Assembly: GCA_900553435.1 (NCBI GenBank)
Contig: USDC01000038.1
Location: 1 to 6,624, forward strand
DNA: 6,624 nt
Direction: 5' to 3'
DNA from: an uncultured Mycoplasmatota bacterium
GTDB lineage: Bacteria > Bacillota_I > Bacilli_A > RF39 > UBA660
The notes below the pieces were generated by a model, which saw nothing but the letters and a program-made list of their open reading frames with translations, ran no database searches and had not been told where the DNA came from. A program made the translations under genes and the position numbers. This document shows positions 1 to 5,833 of the stretch, in pieces; positions within the stretch are counted from its first letter, which is position 1, and every line of letters begins with the position of its first letter.

Positions 1-176
1 ATTTGTGTGGAATAGATATTGAGTGTTGTGTTTTAAAAACTGCATTTGATTTATTTGAACTAGGATATAATGTTTACGTTTTAAAAGATTATTGTGCTTG
101 TACGCATGGAATAATAAGAAAAAATAATGCTTTAAAAATAATAAAAAGATGTATTGGAAAAGATAATGTTATATAA
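1..176 (+). CDS. Isochorismatase/nicotinamidase-type cysteine hydrolase (C-terminal part, 5' end outside window)
   Basis: Reading from base 3, 57 codons run to a TAA at 174-176. The translation contains GIDIECCVLKTAFDLFELGY followed by VYVLKDYCACTHG. This matches the C-terminal signature of the isochorismatase-like hydrolase superfamily, where G-x3-[DE]-x-C-V-x2-T-A is followed by a 'DAcAS.' segment. By that alignment the second Cys of 'ECCV' is the nucleophile; the catalytic Asp and Lys would lie upstream of the window. Family members hydrolyse amides or vinyl ethers such as nicotinamide, isochorismate or ureas, and the substrate cannot be told from this fragment. The protein is presumably cytoplasmic. 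A flavoprotein gene follows on the same strand after 44 nt, and no clear terminator is visible between them. The family assignment is good; the specific function is unknown. Confidence 0.85.
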   Translation, partial: LCGIDIECCVLKTAFDLFELGYNVYVLKDYCACTHGIIRKNNALKIIKRCIGKDNVI

Positions 177-193
177 CTTTCAAAACTAAAAAA

Positions 194-202
194 TGTTATA
201 AT
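194..202 (+). promoter_or_regulatory. Extended -10 promoter before the flavoprotein gene
   Basis: TGTTATAAT at 194-202 is a perfect extended -10 (TGn plus TATAAT). No good -35 lies 16-18 bp upstream, which is common for extended -10 promoters. The predicted transcript start near 209 falls on the ribosome binding site GGAGGAG (209-215), which lies 5 nt before the ATG at 221. The leader would be only about 12 nt. A second, weaker TGTTATATA at 167-175 shares the 9-mer AATGTTATA and would give a more ordinary leader of about 40 nt. Confidence 0.5.
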
Positions 203-220
203 TATAGTGGAGGAGAAAAA

Positions 221-844
221 ATGAAAGTATTAATGTTAAATGGTAGTCCAAATATTAATGGATGTGTTATGACTGCTTTAAAAGAAGTAGAAAAAAGTTT
301 AAACGAAGAAGGTATAGAAACAGAAATAATCGCTGTAGGAAATAAAGATATTAGGGGGTGCATTGCCTGTAATTCTTGTGTTAAAACAGGTAAATGTATT
401 TTTGATGATATAGTAGTTGAAATTGCTTCAAAATTTGAAAGTTCTGATGGAATAATTATTGGTACTCCAGTATATTATGCTGGAAGTAATGGAAATTTAA
501 TTTCATTATTAGATAGACTCTTTTATAGTTCTCACTTTGATAAAACTATGAAAGTAGGGGCTGCGGTTATTTCTTCTAGGAGAGCTGGTTCTACTTCTGC
601 TTTTGATGAAATTAATAAATATTTTACAATTTCTAATATGCCTATTGTATCAAGTAATTATTGGAATGAAGTTCATGGTAGTAAAAAAGAAGATGTATTA
701 AAAGACAAAGAAGGGGTGCAAACTATGCGTAACCTAGGTAAAAACATGGCTTTTTTAATAAAGTCTATAGCTCTAGGAAAAGAAAAATACTCACTTCCTA
801 AAAACGAAGAGAAAATTGTTACTAGTTTTGTTGATGGATTATAA
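221..844 (+). CDS. NADPH-dependent FMN reductase / iron-sulfur flavoprotein-like protein (flavodoxin fold)
   Basis: This 207-residue protein has the flavodoxin-like layout of the NADPH-dependent FMN reductase family. The N-terminal strand and phosphate loop read VLMLNGSPNING (residues 3-14), and GTPVYYAGSNGNLISLLDR in the middle matches the 'tPvYy...lK...DR' FMN-binding region. Between them lies C47-x2-C50-x2-C53-x5-C59 followed by FDD. This matches the CX2CX2CX4-7C spacing of archaeal/clostridial iron-sulfur flavoproteins (Isf), so a 4Fe-4S cluster is possible but not shown. Expected role: cytoplasmic flavin-dependent electron transfer or reduction of small molecules such as quinones, nitro compounds or O2; the partner is unknown. 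The ATG start is supported by GGAGGAG 5 nt upstream. A small membrane protein gene begins 2 nt after the stop and is probably translationally coupled. Confidence 0.88.
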   Translation: MKVLMLNGSPNINGCVMTALKEVEKSLNEEGIETEIIAVGNKDIRGCIACNSCVKTGKCIFDDIVVEIASKFESSDGIIIGTPVYYAGSNGNLISLLDRLFYSSHFDKTMKVGAAVISSRRAGSTSAFDEINKYFTISNMPIVSSNYWNEVHGSKKEDVLKDKEGVQTMRNLGKNMAFLIKSIALGKEKYSLPKNEEKIVTSFVDGL

Positions 845-846
845 AA

Positions 847-1038
847 ATGAAAAAAAGAAAAATAATAAAACTTCTTCTTTCAATATTTTTAATAATGTTA
901 TGTATATTAGGTATTATTTTTAGTTTGATTTATGCAGATAAAGATGATGCTCCAGGCTTCTTATTGTTTGGAAGTTTAATAAGTATTGGTTTTTGTTTAT
1001 TGATATATAAAGCATTTATTAAAAAAATAGATATGTAA
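847..1038 (+). CDS. Small two-helix membrane protein, function unknown
   Basis: This 63-residue protein has a basic N-terminus (MKKRKIIK), a hydrophobic segment at about residues 9-29, a short acidic loop (DKDDAPG, 31-37), a second hydrophobic segment at about 38-57 and a basic tail (KAFIKKID). It is predicted to be a hairpin membrane protein with both ends in the cytoplasm by the positive-inside rule. The ATG lies 2 nt after the flavoprotein stop. Only a weak GGA at 836-838 could serve as ribosome binding site, so translation probably depends on the upstream gene. The stop codon touches the stem of a bidirectional terminator. I recognise no family. Plausible length, codon use and position between a gene and a terminator support it as real. 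Confidence 0.65.
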   Translation: MKKRKIIKLLLSIFLIMLCILGIIFSLIYADKDDAPGFLLFGSLISIGFCLLIYKAFIKKIDM

Positions 1039-1069
1039 AAAACAGAATTAATCAAATAATTCTGTTTTT
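1038..1069. terminator. Bidirectional intrinsic terminator between convergent genes
   Basis: A perfect 13-bp stem pairs 1038-1050 with 1057-1069 around the 6-nt loop ATCAAA. The core CAGAATTA/TAATTCTG is flanked by A-runs on the left and T-runs on the right. Read rightward it ends in five U; read leftward it ends in six U. It therefore serves both the small membrane protein gene and the leftward lipoprotein gene. The lipoprotein stop codon (1048-1050) and its last few codons lie inside the hairpin, and the rightward stop ends at its first base. Confidence 0.88.
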
Positions 1070-1917
1070 AAATTTTCAATATTTTTGTTCATTAAACTTA
1101 CGTAATCTTCACCAGCTGATTTTTGGTCATCAGTTAAATTATAAAGCATTTCCATTTCTAGTTTTTCTACTTTGTTTGATGCGATAAAGTCTTCAATATT
1201 ACTATTTAATTTTTCACCTTTTTTAGTAATTATATAACTAACCTCACCACTAGCAATTGCTCTTTTAGCTTCTGCGTATTCTTTATTTACATTTTTATTT
1301 TTATTATCAAGTGATATTACATCTATGTTATATTTTGTTAAAAATTTAAATAAATCATCACTTACAACAATAGTAGTGCTATCAGCATTTTTACTTATTA
1401 AATTTAATTCTACATCGATTTCTGATATTTTAATTTTAAATTCTTCATATTTTTCATCAAGTTCATCTTTTCCTGATATATCTTCATTATATTGAAGTAA
1501 ACCATTTTTAATGTTTTGTGCAATCATTAAGAAATTAGATGGGTCAAGCCATAATTCTTCTTCAGAATATTCATAATTCATTCCTTGCATTGCATCAATT
1601 ATTTGAATGTTCTTATTTAAATTTAGAAAATCAACAGCTATATTTTTTTCTTTTCCAATTCCATTATATATAAACATATTGCTTTTAGAATATTCTTCTG
1701 TTTGTTTTTGGGTTAATTTGTAGGTATTTACATCCGCACCATTTGGGTAAATACTATAAACATTTGATTTATCTCCATAAAGTTCATTAGTTATATATTC
1801 AATTGGATAAAGTGTTGTATAAGTATCATTTGTTTCAAATCCCTCATCATAAAAACATCCTGTAGCCATTAGAAGAATTCCTATTAAAGCTAATATTTTA
1901 ATAAAAAGTTTATTCAT
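1048..1917 (-). CDS. ZnuA/AdcA-family substrate-binding lipoprotein lacking the canonical metal ligands
   Basis: This 289-residue protein starts with a lipoprotein signal peptide: basic NKLFIK, a hydrophobic core, and lipobox MATGC with Cys21 as the lipidated residue. The rest follows the cluster-9 metal-binding (ZnuA/AdcA/PsaA) layout: TTLYPIEYITNELYGD (34-49), GADVNTY (60-66), FIYNGIG (82-88), LWLDP (122-126), a long helical linker, VSDDLFKFLTKYNI (185-198), and a typical C-terminal LTDDQKSAGEDYVSLM with NLKTEL. Family members bind Zn2+ or Mn2+ outside the membrane and pass it to an ABC permease. Aligned by eye, the four ligand positions (usually His, His, His/Glu, Glu/Asp) are Asn64, Glu121, Asp187 and Lys232. 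The protein has no histidine, and Cys21 is its only cysteine. Metal binding is therefore doubtful. No permease or ATPase gene is nearby. It overlaps yidD by 4 bp (ATGA) and has a strong SD (AAAGGAGG, 1929-1922). Confidence 0.82.
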   Translation of the reverse strand: MNKLFIKILALIGILLMATGCFYDEGFETNDTYTTLYPIEYITNELYGDKSNVYSIYPNGADVNTYKLTQKQTEEYSKSNMFIYNGIGKEKNIAVDFLNLNKNIQIIDAMQGMNYEYSEEELWLDPSNFLMIAQNIKNGLLQYNEDISGKDELDEKYEEFKIKISEIDVELNLISKNADSTTIVVSDDLFKFLTKYNIDVISLDNKNKNVNKEYAEAKRAIASGEVSYIITKKGEKLNSNIEDFIASNKVEKLEMEMLYNLTDDQKSAGEDYVSLMNKNIENLKTELFD

Positions 1918-2135
1918 TTTTCCTCCTTTATAGGGACTGGGTCTATTCCGTAGCCTCCTAGTGGATTACACCTTAATATTCTTTTTAATCCAAGATAACA
2001 TCCCTTTATACATCCGTGTTTTAAAATTGCTTCTTTAGTATACTGACTACATGTTGGATAATATCTGCATAAAGAATGTGAATGTAGTGGCGTTATTTGG
2101 TATAATTTAATTAATGTAATTAATATTTTTTTCAT
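1914..2135 (-). CDS. yidD: Membrane protein insertion efficiency factor YidD
   Basis: This 73-residue protein carries the full YidD signature: CRYYPTCSQY (23-32), EAILKHG (35-41), GLKRILRCNP (49-58) and GGYGIDPVP (60-68). YidD is a small membrane-associated protein, attached through an amphipathic N-terminal helix, that helps YidC and Sec insert inner-membrane proteins. The N-terminal helix ILITLIKLYQITPL fits this role. Besides the conserved Cys23, Cys29 and Cys56 it has two further Cys (42, 46). I place the start at the ATG at 2135 and not at the in-frame GTG two codons upstream (2141). That GTG overlaps the SD AAGGGAG, whereas the ATG lies 5 nt after it. The TGA stop overlaps the lipoprotein start, so the two are probably translationally coupled. 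yidD often sits between rnpA and yidC; here it does not. Confidence 0.93.
   Translation of the reverse strand: MKKILITLIKLYQITPLHSHSLCRYYPTCSQYTKEAILKHGCIKGCYLGLKRILRCNPLGGYGIDPVPIKEEK
1922..1929 (-). promoter_or_regulatory. Ribosome binding site of the lipoprotein gene, inside yidD
   Basis: AAAGGAGG on the minus strand (1929 to 1922) lies 4 nt before the ATG at 1917, inside the last codons of yidD (the Lys-Glu-Glu-Lys end). It is a near-perfect anti-16S match. The lipoprotein can thus be translated efficiently as well as by coupling through the ATGA overlap. Confidence 0.8.
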
Positions 2136-2140
2136 TTCCA

Positions 2141-2147
2141 CTCCCTT
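2141..2147 (-). promoter_or_regulatory. Ribosome binding site deciding the yidD start
   Basis: AAGGGAG on the minus strand (2147 to 2141) has a 5-nt spacing to the ATG at 2135. It overlaps the alternative GTG at 2141-2139, which makes that GTG an unlikely start. Confidence 0.7.
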
Positions 2148-2152
2148 AATCT

Positions 2153-2158
2153 ATTATA
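2153..2158 (-). promoter_or_regulatory. -10 box of the yidD-lipoprotein operon
   Basis: The minus strand reads TATAAT from 2158 to 2153, a consensus -10. The -35 is poor: TTTATT at about 2181-2176, matching TTGACA at 3 of 6 positions. The predicted transcript start near 2146 coincides with the SD, giving a leader of about 11-12 nt. It is divergent from the rnc promoter in the same roughly 100-bp gap. Confidence 0.45.
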
Positions 2159-2211
2159 GTATAAATTTATAAAAAAATAAATAAAGGGAAGAAAAAAAAC
2201 AGAAAATAGTG

Positions 2212-2217
2212 TATAAT
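2212..2217 (+). promoter_or_regulatory. -10 box of the rnc-smc operon
   Basis: TATAAT at 2212-2217 is a consensus -10. No convincing -35 is seen at 16-18 bp; that region is A/G-rich. The predicted start near 2224 leaves only about 10 nt before the ATG at 2234. The box is embedded in an imperfect 10-bp tandem repeat (AATAGTGTAT then AATAGTGTAG, 2205-2224). Confidence 0.45.
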
Positions 2218-2222
2218 AGTGT

Positions 2223-2227
2223 AGGTG
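2223..2227 (+). promoter_or_regulatory. Ribosome binding site deciding the rnc start
   Basis: AGGTG at 2223-2227 is spaced 6 nt from the ATG at 2234. The in-frame GTG at 2225 lies inside this SD and is thus an unlikely start. The same AGGTG with 6-nt spacing precedes smc. Confidence 0.6.
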
Positions 2228-2233
2228 AATGAT

Positions 2234-2878
2234 ATGGATTTATTAAAAGATTATGGTATTAACTTTAGTAATAATAGTAAAATTAAAACAGCTTTAACAC
2301 ATTCTTCTTATGCTAATGAGCATAATGTGGAAAGTTATGAAAGGTTAGAATATTTAGGAGATGCTGTATTAGATTTATTAATGGGAGAATATTTATATAA
2401 GAGGACAACTTTACCTGAGGGTGAAATGAGTAAAATAAGAAGTGCTTATGTGTGTGAAAATGCATTATATGAGTATTCTAAAGTGATTAACTTAAGTAAA
2501 TTTATTAAGGTTGGAAATGGAATAACAAAACCAAATAAAAGTGTAATTGCTGATGTGTTTGAAGCAGTAATTGGTGTTATATACTTGGAATTTGGTTTTG
2601 ATGCAGTAAAAGAATTTTTTAATAAATTAATTGTACCATTTGTGAATAAAGAAAATGACTTTTTACATGATTATAAAAGTTTGCTTCAAGAAATGGCTCA
2701 AACAGATAAAAAGTCTATTGAATATAAAGTCGTTAAAGAAACAGGACCATCCCATGATAAAACTTTTTATGTTGAGGTAAAAATAGAGGGAATGGTATTT
2801 GGAACTGGAAGAGGAAAAAGTAAAAAAGAAGCAGAGCAAAATGCTGCGGAAGATGCTTATAAAAAAAGTGCTAAGTAG
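2234..2878 (+). CDS. rnc: Ribonuclease III
   Basis: This 214-residue protein has the usual length and the two RNase III domains. The nuclease domain (about 1-140) contains the signature ERLEYLGDAVLDLL (36-49), with E36, E39 and D43 aligning with E38, E41 and D45 of the E. coli enzyme. It also has IADVFEAVIGVIYL (105-118), where D107 and E110 are the second pair of Mg2+-binding acids. A double-stranded RNA-binding domain follows (146-214), starting DYKSLLQEMAQ and ending with the typical GKSKKEAEQNAA. It cuts double-stranded RNA, including the rRNA precursor stems and some mRNAs, as a cytoplasmic homodimer. The ATG at 2234 is preferred over the upstream GTG at 2225 because of the SD. Only 9 nt separate its TAG stop from smc, and the smc SD overlaps that stop. 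Confidence 0.95.
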   Translation: MDLLKDYGINFSNNSKIKTALTHSSYANEHNVESYERLEYLGDAVLDLLMGEYLYKRTTLPEGEMSKIRSAYVCENALYEYSKVINLSKFIKVGNGITKPNKSVIADVFEAVIGVIYLEFGFDAVKEFFNKLIVPFVNKENDFLHDYKSLLQEMAQTDKKSIEYKVVKETGPSHDKTFYVEVKIEGMVFGTGRGKSKKEAEQNAAEDAYKKSAK

Positions 2879-2881
2879 GTG
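2877..2881 (+). promoter_or_regulatory. Ribosome binding site of smc overlapping the rnc stop
   Basis: AGGTG at 2877-2881 overlaps the rnc TAG stop (2876-2878) and lies 6 nt before the ATG at 2888. The in-frame GTG at 2879 lies within the SD. SMC proteins usually begin 'MYLK.IE..GFKSF', which fits MYIKEIKMNGFKSF from the ATG. Confidence 0.7.
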
Positions 2882-2887
2882 TTAGGA

Positions 2888-5833
2888 ATGTATATTAAAG
2901 AAATAAAAATGAATGGTTTTAAGAGTTTTGTAGATAGAGTAAATATAACTTTAGATAAAACATTTACAGGGATAGTTGGTCCAAACGGAAGTGGAAAGAG
3001 TAATATAGTAGATGCTGTAAAATGGGTTTTAGGAGAACAAAGTGTTAAAAACTTAAGAGGAAGTAGTGCCATGAGTGATGTTATTTTCGCAGGTTCTAAA
3101 ACTAGAAAACCATCTAGTAGTGCTTCTGTTACTCTTGTTTTTGATAATAGTGATTTTCATTTGCCAACTGAATACACTGAGGTAAGTATTAAAAGAGTTG
3201 TATATAGAAGCGGAGAAAATGAATATTTTTTAAATAATACAAGATGTAGACTAAAAGATATAACAGATTTATTTGTAGACTCTTTTTCTTCAAAAGAAAG
3301 CTTTAATATAATTTCTCAAGGAAAGGTTAGTGAAGTTTTATCAAACAATTCTTTGGAAAGAAGAAGTATTATTGAAGAAGCCGCAGGAGTACTAAAATAT
3401 AAAACCAGAAAAAAAGAGAGTCTTAGAAAATTAGATAGAACTAATGAAAATATTTCAAGAATTAATATGATTATAAGTGAATTAAATGAAAGTATTATTC
3501 CGCTTAAAACTCAAAGTGAAAAAGCCATCGCTTATAAAAAAGCAAAAGAAAAGTTAACTAATTTAGAGGTAGCACTTACAGTTTTAGATATTACAGAAGC
3601 TGATGTTCTTTATAAAAAAAAGAATGAAAAAATAAATGAAATAAATGAGATGCTTGCTAAGGATGATAAAAAATCTACAAATGATGAGGTTAAATTAGAA
3701 AAAATAAAACTTCAAAGTATAAAATTAGATGAAAAAATAAATGAACTTCAAAAGGAAATAATAGAACTTAGTACAAAACTAACAAAATTATCTGAACAAA
3801 AAGAACTTCTAAGAGAAAGAAGTAAATATGATTCAACTGATATTAAAGTAAAAAATAATTTACTCGATATAAAAGAGAAGAAATTAAAGCTAACAAGTGA
3901 TAAAAAAGTATTAGAAAATGAAATAAATGCTTTAGAAAGTGAACTTGAAAAAATAAACAAAGTTATAGAAGAATATACTAGTGATTATAAAGAATTAGAA
4001 AATAAACATAAACTTTATAATGATGAATTTTCTATACTAAATAAAAAATATATGGAGTTAAAATATAAAAAGGGTATACTTGAAGAAAGCATTAAAAACT
4101 CTAGTAAAATTCCTTATAGCGTTAGAAATGTATTAGAAAATCCAAAGATAAATGGAATTATAAATACAATAGGTAAATTAATTGATGTTGAAGAAAAATA
4201 TAGTACTGCAGTTGAAACAGCTCTTTCTAGTGCATTAAATTTTGTTGTAGTAGAAAATGAAGAAGTTGCAAAAGAAGCAATAGATTATCTTAAGAAAAAT
4301 AAAATTGGAAGAGTTACATTTTTCCCAATGAATGTAATTAAACCTAAGGCTATTGATAATAATACACTAGGTAGCATTTCAAATGATTCTGGTTTTATTT
4401 CACTTGCTTATGAACTAGTATCGTATGATAAAAAATTTCATAATATTATAACTAATCAATTAGGAAATATTATAGTTGCTAAGGATATTGATTCAGCAAT
4501 AAGAATTAGTAAAAAAATAAACCATAGATATAGAGTAGTCTCTCTTGATGGTGAACTAATTCATGTTGGAGGTAGTTTAACTGGTGGTAGTAGAAATAAT
4601 ACAAATAGTGTAATAGGAGAAAAGTTTGAGTTTAATAGAATAACAAATTTACTTAAATTTAATAAAGAGGAAATTGAAAGTAAAGAAAAAGAAATAAAGG
4701 AAATTAATTATAATATAGAAGTTTTAAGAGAAAATATTTATAAAAGAACATCTATAAAAGTTAAAAGTAGTGAAGAGTTAGCACTTAAAAAGAAAACTTT
4801 GAAAGAAATGGAAGAAAATTTAACAAGAATTAATAATGAATATGAAAATTTAAGTAAAAATAGTGGTGAAAAGTTAGATAAAGAATTTAATAAAATTAGT
4901 GAAGAATTTTATAAATTTGAAACTGAAAAGCAAAATAAAGAAAATGAACTTAATATCTCTTTAAATAAAAAGAAAGAATATAAAGAAGATATTGAATTAA
5001 TAGAAGAAAGTATAAAAAAACAAAATATAAATTATAATAAGTTGACAAATGAACTTAAAAATAATGAAATAGAAAAAATTAAATTAGAAAATATTATAGA
5101 TAATGCTTTAACTCTTCTAAATGAAAACTATAATTTAACTTATGAGCTTGCTAAAGATAAATATGAACTTGATTTACCAGTAGATGAGGCTAGAACAGAA
5201 GTAAATAAATTAAAAGCTGAGATTAGAAGTTATGGTGAAGTTAATTTAGGAAGTATAGAAGAGTATGAAAGGTTAAATAAACGTTATAACTTTTTAACAA
5301 ATGAAAAAGAAGACTTAGTTAAAAGTGAAGAAAATTTACTTGGGATAATAAATGAGATGGATGAAGAAATGGAACTAAGATTTATAGAAACTTTTAACAA
5401 AGTAAATGCTGAATTTAAAAAAGTTTTTAATACACTTTTTGGAGGGGGAGAAGCTTATCTTGAACTTACAGAACCAGATAATATTTTAGAGACTGGTGTT
5501 GATATAAAAGCTGTTCCTCCAGGAAAAAAACTAAGCAATATTTCCCTTTTAAGTGGTGGGGAAAAAACTCTTACAGCGATTAGTTTATTATTTGCGATAA
5601 TGAATTTAAAAGATGTGCCATTTGCTATATTAGATGAGGTTGAAGCAGCACTTGATGAGGCAAATGTAGAACGTTTTGGAAGTTATTTAGAACACTATAG
5701 AAATAAAACACAACTTCTTATAATAACTCATAAAAAGAAAACTATGGAATATGTTGATTTATTATATGGTGTTACTATGCAAGAAAGTGGAGTTAGTAAA
5801 CTTGTAAGTGTAAGGCTTGAAGATGCAAAATAA
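2888..5833 (+). CDS. smc: Chromosome segregation protein SMC, short form
   Basis: This 981-residue protein has the full SMC architecture. The N-terminal head starts MYIKEIKMNGFKSFVDR and has Walker A GPNGSGKS (31-38). A conserved IISQGKVSEVLSN segment and EEAAGVLKYKTRKKES follow. A K/E-rich coiled coil (about 165-405) leads to the hinge (about 409-570), which contains GRVTFFP and ends GGSLTGGS. A return coil follows, then the C-terminal head with signature LSGGE (888-892), Walker B FAILDE (D916, E917) and D-loop AALDEANVERF. SMC dimers with ScpA/ScpB load at ParB-parS sites and extrude DNA loops to compact and separate chromosomes. Heads and hinge are complete, but each coiled-coil arm is about a quarter shorter than in the roughly 1,190-residue Bacillus protein. 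Mycoplasma SMC (P115) is about 980 residues, as I recall. The gene is cotranscribed with rnc and ends in a terminator, without ftsY. Confidence 0.96.
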   Translation: MYIKEIKMNGFKSFVDRVNITLDKTFTGIVGPNGSGKSNIVDAVKWVLGEQSVKNLRGSSAMSDVIFAGSKTRKPSSSASVTLVFDNSDFHLPTEYTEVSIKRVVYRSGENEYFLNNTRCRLKDITDLFVDSFSSKESFNIISQGKVSEVLSNNSLERRSIIEEAAGVLKYKTRKKESLRKLDRTNENISRINMIISELNESIIPLKTQSEKAIAYKKAKEKLTNLEVALTVLDITEADVLYKKKNEKINEINEMLAKDDKKSTNDEVKLEKIKLQSIKLDEKINELQKEIIELSTKLTKLSEQKELLRERSKYDSTDIKVKNNLLDIKEKKLKLTSDKKVLENEINALESELEKINKVIEEYTSDYKELENKHKLYNDEFSILNKKYMELKYKKGILEESIKNSSKIPYSVRNVLENPKINGIINTIGKLIDVEEKYSTAVETALSSALNFVVVENEEVAKEAIDYLKKNKIGRVTFFPMNVIKPKAIDNNTLGSISNDSGFISLAYELVSYDKKFHNIITNQLGNIIVAKDIDSAIRISKKINHRYRVVSLDGELIHVGGSLTGGSRNNTNSVIGEKFEFNRITNLLKFNKEEIESKEKEIKEINYNIEVLRENIYKRTSIKVKSSEELALKKKTLKEMEENLTRINNEYENLSKNSGEKLDKEFNKISEEFYKFETEKQNKENELNISLNKKKEYKEDIELIEESIKKQNINYNKLTNELKNNEIEKIKLENIIDNALTLLNENYNLTYELAKDKYELDLPVDEARTEVNKLKAEIRSYGEVNLGSIEEYERLNKRYNFLTNEKEDLVKSEENLLGIINEMDEEMELRFIETFNKVNAEFKKVFNTLFGGGEAYLELTEPDNILETGVDIKAVPPGKKLSNISLLSGGEKTLTAISLLFAIMNLKDVPFAILDEVEAALDEANVERFGSYLEHYRNKTQLLIITHKKKTMEYVDLLYGVTMQESGVSKLVSVRLEDAK

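Noticed and set aside
168..177. Palindrome GTTATATAAC at the end of the cysteine hydrolase gene as operator or terminator
   Set aside because: It is short, has no loop or U-tract and is expected by chance in DNA this AT-rich.
1914..2135. UGA read as Trp (mycoplasma genetic code)
   Set aside because: Trp codons checked in the flavoprotein, lipoprotein and SMC are TGG, and the yidD TGA falls exactly where the family ends, in an ATGA overlap with a well-placed SD.
2857..3072. 71-codon minus-strand open frame opposite the rnc/smc junction
   Set aside because: It lies opposite the conserved end of RNase III and the SMC Walker A region, has no SD, and its translation is a Leu/Phe/Pro-rich mirror of the coding strand.
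3748..3960. 70-codon minus-strand open frame inside smc
   Set aside because: Its Ser/Phe/Leu-rich translation is the antisense of K/E-rich coiled-coil codons. It has no ribosome binding site or recognisable protein features.
3380..4080. Repetitive K/E-rich stretches resembling DNA repeats
   Set aside because: They are coiled-coil coding sequence of SMC with AT-biased codons. No unit recurs at a fixed period at the DNA level.
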